Positions 23,455 through 34,671 are shown, counted from the stretch's first letter. The stretch: 64,000 bases of DNA from Epiperipatus broadwayi (GCA_028023455.1 JAQFVV010000354.1:62001-126000), one strand, 5' to 3'. Notes: generated by a model not told the origin, from the letters alone. Numbers and translations are program-made.

Positions 23455-23570
23455 GCTGTATGTCCCAGTGTTAAGGTGATTGGTTCTCTTTCTAAGTTGG
23501 AAGTAGGTCCATCTCTGAATCAGTAGGTGTTATATAGCTACGTAATTTAGATATTCACCAAAATAAATTT
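23455..23570. mobile_element. fragment of MITE family H4
   Basis: TTGGTTCTCTTTCTAAGTTG, followed by CCATCTCTGAATCAGTAGG and ATTTAGATATTCACCAAAAT, parallels the left part of the copies at 20270 and 52056. Confidence 0.4.
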
Positions 23571-23924
23571 TAAATCTTCTTTACAAAATAATTATCAACT
23601 TATATCATCCAATATGCATTGATAAAATTATAAAAAAGTAAACAAAACCATCTTTCTTATTACTGATACAATACTTATTTTATTAAAACTAATTAACCTC
23701 TGTTTCGACTGACCAACAATCTTTTTCAAACCTATAAAATGTATATAAAACATGAATACACAAATAGTTTATCATATAAACAAACAATATTATACTCTTT
23801 ATAAATTGATTCAATTTTATATATTTTATAACATATATTTATGCATCTCATATATATATATATCAGAATCCTATACCTGTACATATTATATACATATATA
23901 TTTATGAAAAAATATAGTATTATA

Positions 23925-24370
23925 CTGGAGAACAGTTTGGTTTTCAGAGAAGAAAAAGTATAAGAGATTCTATTGGTGTTGTTAGAATAATTGCAGAGAT
24001 ATATTGAAAAGGATAAAAATTGGTATATATTTTGTGGATTTGGAAAAAGCATTTGATAGAGTAATCTGAAAAAAAACTTATGTCCACCAATAAATGAATA
24101 TTTTGGAAAGAGAAAAGATTGATTTGCAATATGTATACTGGACAATAGGTACGAATTAGATTGGAGAATAATAAAACTGATGAAATAAATATAGAAAGAG
24201 GAGTTAGACAAGAATGTTACTGCATTCTGTTCTTTTTAATATTTATTTAGAAGACATGCTAAATAATTATTCAGACTGTGTAGAAAAGTTGCAGATGATG
24301 TAGCTGATTTTAAAAAGTGTCTTCAGAATATGTTGAACAAATTGGAGAAAGGATATACGGAAATTTGAAA
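23925..24370 (+). mobile_element. RTE-clade LINE, reverse transcriptase core fragment
   Basis: In shifting frames it reads QFGFQRRKSIRDSIGVVRII, then YFVDLEKAFDRVI, which carries the palm motif A aspartate. It continues with a block ending in GVRQ (start of motif B) and FRRHAK near the linker before the catalytic FADD box, which is not recognisable. This is the central reverse transcriptase domain of the RTE family whose 3' ends lie elsewhere in the window. Stops and frameshifts make it inactive. The 159-codon minus-strand frame at 23732-24211 is antisense to this and to a TA-rich tract, and is not a gene. Confidence 0.75.
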
Positions 24371-24493
24371 CGATGAAATATTGTATAAAGTGTATACAAA
24401 AATATTTTAGTACTTCTTTATTATCTGTTTATACTAAATATTTACCATATTTTCATTCTTAACAAATTATTCAAATTTTACAATATTATCCTT

Positions 24494-24822
24494 TAATAGT
24501 GATATTAGCGATTAAGCCAAGGCACATGAGCTTTAAAGATAAATTACAAATGAATACTCTCACTTTTCCAGACACAAGATATAATTTTTTAGAAAAGATG
24601 GAATGAATCCACCCATTTTTTTGGCCCAAACATTTATGTATGGGCAAATCTTAAGCATATGGAAATGAAAGCGTGAAGGTGTTAAGCAATCCCTTTAAAT
24701 TACATTTATTACGCTTGAACGAATGACTGCTTGCAAAATCTTTACAATTTACGATAAGTCATTCTTTAGTTGAAATTAAACATATATAATGTGCATTGAC
24801 TTAATTGCTAATATCACTATTA
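24494..24822. mobile_element. MITE with TA-flanked 34-bp inverted ends, family H5
   Basis: The left end TAATAGTGATATTAGCGATT (24494) and the right end AATTGCTAATATCACTATTA (to 24822) are inverted copies. The match extends inward through AAGCCAAGGCACAT / ATGTGCATTGACTT with a few mismatches. TA at both borders fits a Tc1/mariner-type target. The interior has no frame and shows no relation to the neighbouring elements. Confidence 0.75.
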
Positions 24823-25666
24823 CAGTATAAAAACATAGCGCTATATAAAATAATATCTCAATGTTATCCTTTAAAAAAGCTCTTCCTATAGAAAAATAAT
24901 GCTACAGTAAGATCAATTGTAGAGTCTTTTTCAAATGCCTGCTTTTCAGAAATAAGAAGAACAACATTCACAATAGTAATGCAAAAATTTTAATATTTTT
25001 TAAAAAAAATTACTTCATCAGACAATTTTGAAGCCGCTTAATCACTTATCCATCAGTTCTCTAACCTCTAGTGAGATGTATTTTCTGTTTTCTATTTTAT
25101 TGTAAATGTTTTTAATAATAGTATAATTCACTGAATGCTATTGAAAATACTCATTGTAATATTCTTTGATTAGTTTTGTATATTTTTTAAAATCTTAATC
25201 TGAAATATGTGTATGTATATATAGTAAGAAAATCAAGTCATATATATATATTCCTTTAAGCGGAAATATCTCTAAATATATATTTCCTTGAATAAAGTTT
25301 CTTCTAAAACTAAGTTAATTATTATAAATTCTTAAATTTTATTCTTGGGTATTATTTTTTCGTGAATTTTCAATCTTTTATACACCCATTATCAAAATAT
25401 TATTAACTCTTAACAATTAAGTTTAACACCAAAATGGCATCTCTTAACATCCTGCTATTTAACAAACATTAATCCCTTAATAGATGGTGCTAAAATAAAT
25501 AGGAACAATGTTTTTTTTTAAAAAATATTTGTTTTTATATAAGTGTTGGTATTAATCACATCAAACATTCACAAAAGAGTTAATAGTTTTTTTTTTTTTT
25601 AGAACGATGACTATTATTTGAAGGAGCAAACTATTATCTTAAGCACAAAGTTAAACTAATACAACT
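24823..25666. other. AT-rich stretch, no gene seen
   Basis: There is a small inverted pair around 25243-25292 (TATATATTCCTT / ATATTTCCTTG). I see no coding signal. Confidence 0.45.
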
Positions 25667-25974
25667 TTAAAACAGTAGCAACTCTCTCCATACAATATTG
25701 CCACCTAATGCAAACCATAGTAATCAATCAATGCTAAAAGGTTGGTGTATCAAAATCCTTATCTACTGTCTCCTCATCCAATATTTCCAGGTTATGTTCT
25801 AGCTTATTGCTTTCAAGGCTCTTCACTGATGAAGGCCATAAGCTAGAACCTAAATAGGGAATGTTAGTTGGGCTTTAGATTGGGCTTTTGATGCACTAAT
25901 ATTTTAGCATCCATTGATTACTATGATTTGCACTAGGTGGCAGTACTGTGTGGAGAGAGTTGCTACTGTTTTAA
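25667..25974. mobile_element. MITE flanked by TTAA, family H3, best copy
   Basis: The left end AACAGTAGCAACTCTCTCCA and the right end TGGAGAGAGTTGCTACTGTT are perfect inverted copies. The arms continue for about 65 bp through GCCACCTAATGCAAACCATA / ATGATTTGCACTAGGTGGCA and further. TTAA lies immediately outside both ends (25667-25670 and 25971-25974). There is no coding capacity. At least five further copies or pieces are seen (12433, 26210, 43155, 44330, 60041). TTAA targets are typical of piggyBac- and Kolobok-like enzymes, so that is the likely source, though the transposase is not in this window. Confidence 0.8.
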
Positions 25975-26209
25975 CAGCTAGGAAAGCATAAAAATGACAA
26001 TCATGTAATGTTTTAGTGATTCAATACCAATCCTGAACAAAAGTGATGGTGGATATGCTTATTAAAAAACAATGTCACCAATATCTACAGATACTGAACT
26101 GGGTTGAGATCTCTATGACTGGGCAAGTGAATGCGCTTGAATTAAAACATTATTGTATTTTCATTTTGGACTCATATTATACATAACTAAAAAGACTAAA
26201 AGATGGCTG

Positions 26210-26420
26210 CCAGAGACCTGCATTAGATCCAAAGATCTAGGTGTAGCAATCTCAGATCCAAAGTTCCTCAGTGATGAAGGACACAAACCAGAAAGTAGTC
26301 TGGAGATATTAGGTGCTACATAGAGATTTTATGCACAATTCTTCTAGCATCTATTGATAACTATGACTTGCACTGCATGACATTACTGTATAGTGAGAAT
26401 TGCTGCTATTTTAACAACTT
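26210..26420. mobile_element. H3 MITE, right-half copy
   Basis: The block TTCCTCAGTGATGAAGGACA, then GAAAGTAGTCTGGAGATATT, CTAGCATCTATTGATAACTA and GACTTGCACTGCATGACATT, ending in GAGAATTGCTGCTATTTTAA, runs parallel to the right half of the copy at 25667. The left terminus is absent. Confidence 0.6.
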
Positions 26421-27079
26421 GGGTAAGCATAAGAAATACTGATCATGTAACCTTTCAATCGTTTAATACTAATAAAACTTAACAGATTAAAGCATTGTGC
26501 AGCAGAAAATTATAATATAATTGGAATCCATGCTCCCCACTGGTGCTTTGTATTTCTTGATGCCATTTTGACCCAATGAACTCCAGCTTAATTTTAGGGC
26601 TATATTATTCACTGTAATTATGCACTGTAATAAGCTCGGTTATCAGACCTGTTATTATATACTCAAGTTCTGACTTGTATTTACATGCGGAATATATTCA
26701 AGTGAAAAAAAATACATATATTGTTTTAAATAACAATTATATATATATATAAAATTCAAATATATATATATTTATCTGAAATAGGTTTATATTTCTACTG
26801 AATAATATTTAAACGCTTGACAGTTGACAGATGAGAACCTTGCATTTAAACAGCCGATGTTTAATGTCAATTTTTTTAATTTTAAAATTATTAATTCTAT
26901 TTTTGAAAATAATAATCACATTTTTAAATGTTAGTTTTTTTTTCTAGTTTTTTTTATCGATGACACAATATAGTCTCAGCGTCCATTATATCGCACAAGC
27001 AACAAATGAAAAAGTTATATATTTATTTTTACTTAGTTTTTTTTTCTAATCAAATCATTACTTTCAATTGATTTATTAA
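26421..27079. other. AT-rich stretch, no gene seen
   Basis: It contains TATATATA tracts at 26735-26775 and T runs near 26935. I see no coding similarity. Confidence 0.5.
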
Positions 27080-27680
27080 TACACCATAAAATGAAAGTAT
27101 CTTCAAGTTTAATCTATTTTCTCAATCCATATCTTCTCTTTAGTATATCACATCAATAAACTTCTTTATTTCATTTATTCATCTCCTATGTGGTCTTTTC
27201 CCAAGTCTTTGGTACTTTTTATGGTATTCAGTTTAATATTTTAACTATCCATTTATTATTTTCTTTTCTAGTAATGTGCCCTTCTCATCTCTATATTGGC
27301 CTTTGAATTCTTTCAATGATGTCAATGTATCCATTATTTTTCATACATGGTTTTTTTCAAGTTCTTGTTACCCATAATATACATATCTCCCAACATCATC
27401 GAGTAATCTGTTAAGTCTACTAGTCTCCTATCAATAAATATAGGGGATTTGAACTCAAACTTTCAAGCATACTTGAAAGCCTGAGTTCAAATTCCCTATA
27501 TTTGCAATTAGGCTTCAGGTATGTGAAGAGTGCCTGTACTTCAAATATTTCTATCAATGAATATAAATGGTAAACCCATCCATTAAAAATCATCATTTTC
27601 ATAGATAAAAGCACACTTAGTTATTTCTATCAAAAGCATTCCATCCAAGTTCAGTTCTAATAGGTTTTTGAAAATAAGTT
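27080..27680 (-). mobile_element. RTE-clade LINE 3' fragment, interrupted at about 27430-27600
   Basis: Plus-strand segments at 27095-27420 (TGAAAGTATCTTCAAGTTTA, CTATGTGGTCTTTTCCC, TCTAGTAATGTGCCC, CCATAATATACATATCTCCC) follow the order of the RTE 3' end at 61345. After a foreign piece, the same order resumes at about 27616 with CTTAGTTATTTCTATCAAAA and GCATTCCATCCAAGTTCAG, which match the 61830-61860 region. The intruder begins with a hairpin containing GAACTCAAACTTTCAAGC and its complement, similar to the S3 repeats. The LINE is decayed and inactive. Confidence 0.65.
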
Positions 27681-30386
27681 TTCAAAAGGAAGCAAACTAT
27701 TAGGTAAAGAAGTTTTCTTAAAAATATTTACCATTTAAATATTTGAACACATAATATTTACTAAGTCCTTCACAAAAGTAAGTTGTAATATTGCTATATT
27801 TGGTATTTTAGGGGGGGGGTGATGGCACAGCAATCACTACCTTTTTTACATTGTTTAAAGCATTGTATATATTAAATTACAGGGTGTGACAGACTGAAGC
27901 CGATTCTTTCTATGAAGCTTCCACTTTAAATGTATTAATTTTAAAAAAATTTCAAAAGATGTCAGCAGTATATGGACCTTTATGGATCTTTGTCTGTGAT
28001 TAACAGTACATTCTATTTTTCTAGCAAAGCCATGAAGGAGATGGCAATTTGTGATTGGCTGATGCTTTAGATAATTTTATCCCAAGGCTAAATGCCACAA
28101 AAACATAATTTTTAATAATTGTTAATGTATATGACACAATATTTTTGTAAAAGACTTATTATTAAACCAAACACTATATCACTAGGGTGAAATTATCTTT
28201 GAAAACATTTTATTTTTAAAAAGACTACTCTTAGAAAGTATAGAAAGTATGTTATGAGAACTGGAAATCATCACAGAAACAGTCCTTACAAGCTAAAAAG
28301 AAAATCATTTTTGTAAAAATGGTAAGTGAAATATTTTAATAACAATTAATAATTTATTAACTTTAAAAATTTTTTTTTGCTTGTTTGATGATAACTAATT
28401 CTAAATATATCATTTTTAATAATATAAAATTCTAATATCTAATATTTTGTTTTTCTAATTTTTTGAATAGGTATCGTGAAGCCAATAACTATATGTTCAT
28501 TTGTTATTGGTAAGATTTTCAGTTAGATACTTATCTTCAAAATTCTAAAATATTAATTTGAAATGTTTTTTGATTTTTATTATCAGAAGGCTTAAATATT
28601 TATAATATAATATATAAACTACTTTTGTAATATACATAAAAAAGGTTTAATTTCACAAAAAAAAATCAAACATGAAGTCATATTAAAAATAACAGTCACT
28701 AGAGTCTATTCAAAAATTTACCAAGTGAGATTGACACTGATGTAGCTAAAAGAGAAAAGACTTGATTCATTATCCACAACTCTAAAAGCAAAAATCTATC
28801 TGAAATATTTCAATTAAAATAGAATATATTAAGGTAGATTACAATAACTCTGTTTGATTTTGAATTGATCAATTATAGCTTCATTAATGAAAGTGTACCA
28901 CCTGAGTCTACAACTAGAGATATGTTCAAAAAAACTTATTACTAACAGTTAATACCATCAACATTAAGCAGTTTCCTGTAGACTTATGCATACGTTTACA
29001 AGAGCTATTGCTTTTTCGAGAGTCCAGAGCGATTTACTGTATGTTTGAGTAATCAACTGTAGAAGATACTATAGTGTTATAAAATTTGTTTTAGATTAAC
29101 TTATTTCTGGATTTTGCCTTTGTTGATGAAGACTTGAAATCAAAGGTCCACCTTTTGATTTAAAAAAAACATTTGAAGATGTAGATTAACACAAAAGTAA
29201 GTAAAAATTGACCTGGTATTAGATCTAAATAGCTATACAAGTGTTCTGTATGGTTTGATGCAGTGATAGAGTATACATCTCTGTATCTTAAGATTCTCAA
29301 ATTGGTTTCAATTTTAACACTTCCAGTATCAAACTTTTGATGAACTTTTACACAATAAAACCATTTTATTTATTTATTTTTATTATGCATATGAGTTAGT
29401 CTAAGTTTGAAACCTTAGGTATTTTTTTAATTTCAGGACCTAAATAATATAAAAGTGTAAAAGATGATTGGCAGATATATAAATGGATCAATTTCAGCTT
29501 TAAATCCTAGTCTTTATTAACAAACACAAAAGCCAAAAACTAATCAGTCTGAAGATAGGGATTCCATAGTACTACACCATCTGGCATCAATTGATTATTC
29601 AAGTTTACAATAATTGATATTACATTAGAATGAACTTAATTACTTCTACCAATAGTTAAAGTCAACAGAAACTATAAGCCATCTTAGCTTATTATTTTAT
29701 TCTAATTTGATCTTAAATTTTTTAAAAATCTCTATATTCTACAACTATTCTCTAGTACATGAAGTAAACCATTTACTGATGATTTCTTAATTTGATCTAG
29801 AGATGAATTGGTGATAGCTTTATTGGTGCCTAAATTATAAATAGATTGCATTAATGCATTTAATCTGCCACCAATCAAAAATCAAACTTCATCTAGACAG
29901 TTTATTAACAAATTCTGTAGTGTCATCAAGGAAAGAAATTTCTGAATTCATATTGGTTCTTGATAGAGTATATGTTAAAATTGTATGACTACTTTTGTTA
30001 CGAATTAGTTTGCAAAACAACAATTTCTATTGGAGAGAATTCAATTGTAGCAACAAGAGCACAGTATTTACTAGCAAAAATAATTAGTGCTAAGGAAGTT
30101 GTTTGTAAAGTATTTGCATCACAGCGCTAAGTAGTGCCAGTGGGTTTCTGATATGTTTAAATGTATGTATATAGGTATAAACTTCATGAGAAAATCTAAT
30201 AAGTTTAATAAACTAAAGAAAATCAAAAGACTCTGTTTTAATAGCAAGTAAAAGATTTATAACTTTTAAGATTAGAAAAAGATTATTTTCTAAAAATTAA
30301 TACGAGTCTAATTAATGAGAGTGGTATACGTCGTTAATGAAATAAAATAATTAAAGGAATTCGTGTTTAGATTTCCTTCATAAGAC
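27681..30386. other. long AT-rich stretch, no gene recognised
   Basis: The stretch has a G8 run near 27812. I tested translations of 28850-30130 for retroelement gag or transposase similarity and found only weak, unconvincing resemblance. No hairpin or tandem structure stands out. Confidence 0.45.
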
Positions 30387-30448
30387 AAAACGACAAACTA
30401 TCGCGTCCCGCCGATGCTATGACATAGGGAAAAAAAACGACAAACTAT
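30387..30448 (+). repeat. severely 5'-truncated S1 SINE with intact target duplication
   Basis: Only about 32 bases of element remain: CGCGTCCCGCCGATGCTATG, then ACATAGGG and an A run, matching the 3' end of the S1 SINEs. On both sides is the same 15-base string AAAACGACAAACTAT (30387-30401 and 30434-30448). The perfect duplication shows a genuine insertion event and suggests that it is recent compared with other repeats here. Confidence 0.8.
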
Positions 30449-30479
30449 AAAAATAACTCATTAATTAAAGTAAGAAAAA

Positions 30480-30880
30480 TAATGATGCAAATTCTTGTAT
30501 GGAGATTAAAATGGAGAATCACCTGAGGTCATGGATGGGAGTATATGCCAACCAACTGCAGGGATTAAATCAATGAAGGCATCTGTGGATTTGAGGGAGA
30601 AGTCTACTCTTGATTCTTGGAGCTTCGCTTGTGTACATGGACATATATATATATATATTGTACCGGACGAAAACCACCACCCCCAATGTCAAATCGGATT
30701 CAAACTCAGCTTAACCAAAACCGAATTCAAACCCAACCCAACAGCTCAGATAGCAGAAATCGACGGCACAGTGCTATGCGCCAAGAACTAGCTCAACGGT
30801 TGGTGAGGACTAGAGACCCTTGCACTGACACGAATATCTAATAATTAATTACTTTGAATACTTTTTAAATCAAATCATAT
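30480..30880 (+). other. less AT-rich segment with two overlapping short frames, unexplained
   Basis: The segment carries frames of 86 and 74 codons in different phases (30531-30791 and 30617-30841) interrupted by a TATATATATA tract. Neither peptide resembles a family that I know. Near 30787-30830 the TAGCTCAACGGTTGGTGAGG string has a tRNA-like A-box look, so a SINE or retroelement end is a possible reading. I do not call a gene. Confidence 0.3.
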
Positions 30881-31049
30881 GTATGTTCGGGTTGCCAACA
30901 CAGACAGCGAGTATTAACATTTAAATAATTATCAAAAGAATGATGAACTAAGAAACCAAGTATGTTATAAAATATTTAATAATAATAATAATTTGTTTGG
31001 TTCAAGAAAATATAGATTGCATTAGTGATCTCTAGTCTTTAAAAGAATT

Positions 31050-31720
31050 TATAAATATAATAAGAATGGCGGTCCTTATCATATGCCAACCAGTATTACG
31101 CAACATGGAGTTCTATGTCTATGCCCCCAACGAGAAATATAAGGGTGGATAAAGGTATTTATTAAGAACGGAAATGGGTATTCTACTTTTATTACGGTGG
31201 AATGTGAGATTTATTCCCACATTCGGAAATCTATTCCTGAAGAGCAAAACGTATTTCAAGGCATAACTTTAATCTTGATTTGAGAACTGATTTAAACGAA
31301 ATATACTTGAGGATTGGTTCGACTTTAATTTAAATCACTCCATCACGAATTACGAGCACGGAGCGGGTTTTACTGAAACAAGGACGCAATGGTACTGACG
31401 AATTACAAGGCAGTGAGTAAAATTGAAAGATGATTGCTAGTCGATGGTCGAAGTCCTATGGCGGCTTGCATTTGGCAAGTCTTACGCCCTTTGACTAATG
31501 GAACGGAAAGGAAGTATTTTCTTCCTCGAGAAATTTAAATGCGAAAATATGATCACCGACCAGCCTAACGGAGCGGAAGATGGCCCTACGTCAGCAACAT
31601 TTGATGATGATGACTTGATAGTCATCGTTGAAAAATAAAACCCATGTAGAATGCTCTACGTGATGACTTGACCAATTAATTAAAGTCAAACGAGCTTTAT
31701 CGAACTATTTTGAAAACATT
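31050..31720. other. less AT-rich segment, unexplained
   Basis: The base composition is clearly different from the AT-rich surroundings. It has small hairpins (GTAGA/TCTAC near 31646-31659) but no long frame. It could be an LTR, a decayed retroelement or a host exon/regulatory region; nothing in it decides. Confidence 0.3.
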
Positions 31721-32006
31721 TATAAACTATCTTAATTATGCCTTAATATTCGTGCCCTTCCTGAATATCAATTTAAAATAACAAAAATGGAATTAAAATA
31801 CATTTAACCCTTTATCGACCCTTTTTGGCAATAAAAACATTTAAGGTTATATTCGAATAAATATATATTAGTAGAACAAGAAATCAATATTATAACATTT
31901 TGTGAGTATATAAACAATTGTAACTTAGTAGCTGGGGACATAGGTGAAAAATGAAGCTAATAGTTTATTATTTGCCAATTATCAAATAATAAACATGTAA
32001 TATTTT

Positions 32007-32130
32007 CTTTCGACTCGATGATTAATAGAACTTTCAAATTTAGTTCTAATGGGCGAGAATTACTATTGGAAATTAATGTTATATTATTTGCGTGAGGCAA
32101 ATGGAATCAAAGGGCTCATCGAGTCGAAAG
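32007..32130. repeat. 15-bp perfect inverted repeat pair, MITE-like
   Basis: CTTTCGACTCGATGA at 32007-32021 is exactly complementary to TCATCGAGTCGAAAG at 32116-32130. The 94-base interior has no frame. It is a possible small MITE. I see no matching copy elsewhere in the window. Confidence 0.5.
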
Positions 32131-32739
32131 ATTATTGGCATATAATTTTTAAATACGACATTAATAAAGCACACCAACATATATATATTAAACGAACCGC
32201 CAGGTAAGAAAAGAAAAAGTTTAAAGACTAGAGATTGAAAGAATTACAATATAAATTTATATTAGCATTTTATAAAGATTTACATTAAATAATAAAGAGC
32301 TCTTAAATAGGAGGAGTATAAAATAAAGTTCGAACTGGCCAGAAAGTTTAACGTTCATATTACCCCTTCCGCTGGTCCTTAAGTTACACCTCCAAGTTGT
32401 TGAAAACGTAGGCATCATTGGTTAACTACTGGAGTAGTATTTTAGTAGCTTTCATTATTTTAGCAGAATTATCGATCCGGAAAACGGTTCAGCAGCTCCA
32501 TTGAAGATTTCTCAGGACTTTAGGAACCGTAGCCAGATTCCTGATGTTTTAGCCCTCTATCATGATGAAATACAATTATTATACGCACAGAGTTCACTGC
32601 ACTACTCTACAACAAAGCTTGATCTTTTTTTTCTGACTTTTCAGGGCTATATATATTGTCCAGATGCCTTAAGGCTAGCGCTCATTTTATTATCAATTAG
32701 TTGTTTTCCAATACATTCCTTCGGTAAGGCTTTCAAACT

Positions 32740-32875
32740 AATTATTGAATTCCTTTCCTAATTAGACTAATTTTTTTGAATTCCTTTCCCAATTAGAAAA
32801 TGAATTCTTAAAATCTGAAATGATTTTAATTAGAAATTGAATTCTTATCTTTTTTTAATTAATAAAACTTTACTG
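32740..32875. repeat. short direct repeats with GAATTC core
   Basis: TGAATTCCTTTCCTAATTAG near 32745 and TGAATTCCTTTCCCAATTAG near 32778 are near-identical. They are followed by GAATTCTTAAAATC and TTGAATTCTTATC variants. It is a small degenerate minisatellite. An 86-codon frame ends just before, at 32761, and is not recognised. Confidence 0.55.
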
Positions 32876-33335
32876 TTGTTTTTGAGAATTTGAAAGCCCA
32901 TGGAAGGAATGTAGCTTTTAATCGCAAACTTTAACAAATTATTTAAAAGTACAAAAAAAAACAAGTATTCCCGACGCAATGAAACTTTCGAAAATTATAT
33001 ATATTTAAATATTTACAAATATATACGCACAATCCACGCAATTGTAATATATATAAATTCATGAATATTTTATCATGAATTTATTAAGAGAATTGCTCAA
33101 TTTTAAACTGAAACTAATTGATTTTAATACACATTTGAAATAAATTATTCATTATGGAAATTAGCGTGGATTGAACGTATAAAGCCCCATTGCATCGGAA
33201 ATTTAAGGTTAGTATTAGGGTAACTAACATGAAGCTAGGATCGAACTCAGATCCGACTGCTTCAATATATATTGGAGAATATCATCTCCCATGGCATAGT
33301 GACTTCAAGTGTGGAGAACTCGTCCCCGAACATGA
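32876..33335. other. flank of the composite element, no gene recognised
   Basis: This stretch holds a TATATA-rich segment (33000-33060) and a 69-codon frame starting at 33190 that runs into the transposable element at 33344. The host part of that frame matches nothing that I know. Confidence 0.4.
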
Positions 33336-33343
33336 GAATAATC
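33336..33343 (+). repeat. left target-site duplication of the 33344 element
   Basis: GAATAATC here is repeated exactly at 36020-36027, directly outside the two inverted termini. An alternative parse moves one base of each side into the inverted repeat, which would leave a 6-bp AATAAT duplication. Confidence 0.8.
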
Positions 33344-33353
33344 GGTACTTGTG

Positions 33354-33548
33354 TATAATTCAACCGATGACGTATTACCCTGAAGGCATATCACTCTAAT
33401 CTTGTGATTTTTAAGATAATGTCTCCAAGTGATCTGTGGACACATGTAATCGCTAAAATGTGTCCGCAGATCACGTGAACACGGTACGTTAAAAATCGCA
33501 AGATTAGAGTGATATGCCTTCAGGGTAATACGTCATCGGTTGAATTAT
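33354..33548. repeat. nested stem-loop at the left end
   Basis: ATTCAACCGATGACGTATTA, CCCTGAAGGCATATCACTCT and AATCTTG on the left (to about 33402) pair with CAAGATTAGAGTGATATGCC and TTCAGGGTAATACGTCATCG on the right (33499-33548). One mismatch follows in the tail. Inside the loop a second stem, GTGATCTGTGGACACAT, pairs with ATGTGTCCGCAGATCAC. The left terminus of the element is thus present twice in opposite orientation within 200 bp. Confidence 0.85.
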
Positions 33549-33661
33549 CCAGGTCACATGCTAAAAAATATTCAAAAATGAAAAATATCTGACGCAGGTC
33601 CGGCAAATACTAAAAAAAAAAAAATGTACATGCATGCGTCAAAATATTATTCTCAATTTTA

Positions 33662-33740
33662 AAATACAGCAGCGCGTAGCGCTGGAATTGGCGGGGGGGG
33701 CCTCCGGATGTTTTTGTCGGGCCGCAGGCCCGGCGTACAC
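33662..33740. other. GC-rich patch inside the composite element
   Basis: CAGCAGCGCGTAGCGCTGG contains a GCGCGTAGCGC near-palindrome. It is followed by a G8 run, CCTCCGGATG and GGGCCGCAGGCCCGGCG (GGGCC/GGCCC inverted). It is the sharpest GC island in the window, set between very AT-rich arrays. Confidence 0.7.
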
Positions 33741-33809
33741 GTATATCAGACATTGTATTACTCTCATAGCTGTATGATATAATTCAGAAATTAAAAATAA
33801 AATTAAAAC

Positions 33810-34670
33810 GTAATTCAATGTAAGTTTGAGAATTGTAGAAATATTAACAAATATTTTTGGTAAATAAGTTTGAGAATTGTAGAAATATTAACAAAAACTT
33901 TTTGTAAATTTTAAATAAACACCTAAATAAAAAAGACGCGATCTAATGCAAATCTGGTATTAATGGCGCCGCACTTTTACATGCATTTGGTAATTTTAAA
34001 AACGTACTGCATATTGCAAAATTGATTTAAAAAATTATTTCAAATTATTTACACATTAAAAACGTAATGTAGAAATATTAACAAAAAGTTTTTGTAAATT
34101 TAAAATAAACAAATAAAACACTTTACCCGAATTAATGCGAATTTGGCATTAATGGCATCCATGTTATCACATATGCATTTGGTAATGTATATTCCCAAAT
34201 TTGTTTTAAAAAATTATTGAAAATTATTTACACATTAAACGTAATTCAATGTAAGTTTGAGAATTGTAGAAATATTAACAAATATTTTTTGTAAATAAGT
34301 TTGAGAATTGTAGAAATATTAACAAAAACTTTTTGTAAATTTTAAATAAACACCTAAATAAAAAAGACGCGATCTAATGCAAATCTGGTATTAATGGCGT
34401 CCAGAAAACGCCGCACTTTTATATGCATTTGGTAATTTTTAAAACGTACTGCATATTGCACAAAATTGATTTAAAAAATTATTTCAAATTATTTACACAT
34501 TAAAAACGTAATGTAGAAATATTAACAAAAAGTTTTTGTAAATTTAAAATAAATAAAACACTTTACCCGAATTAATGCGAATCTGGCATTAATGGCGTCC
34601 TTGTTATCACATTTGGTAATGTATATTCCAAATTTGTTTTAAAAAATTATTGAAAATTATTTACACATTA
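33810..34670. repeat. two tandem 431-bp units
   Basis: GTAATTCAATGTAAGTTTGA starts at 33810 and again at 34241, a period of 431 bp. Each unit contains the subrepeat GAATTGTAGAAATATTAAC three times, separated by landmarks GACGCGATCTAATGCAAATC, TGGTATTAATGGCG and TATGCATTTGGTAA. The copies differ by small indels. For example, TCCAGAAAACGCC at about 34400 is longer in the second unit. Confidence 0.85.
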
Positions 34671-34671
34671 A

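Noticed and set aside
23732-24211. 159-codon open frame on the minus strand
   Set aside because: It is antisense to an RTE reverse transcriptase fragment and to a TA microsatellite. Its composition is Ile/Tyr/Phe/Ser-rich, as expected from AT-rich antisense sequence, and no domain is visible.
28850-30130. Possible decayed retrotransposon gag
   Set aside because: Conceptual translations gave only scattered, non-ordered resemblance with stops every few codons, which is not enough to report as a feature.
33190-33399. 69-codon frame as a host protein
   Set aside because: Its second half runs into the inverted terminus of the 33344 element, and its first half matches nothing known, so the frame is at best an accidental fusion.
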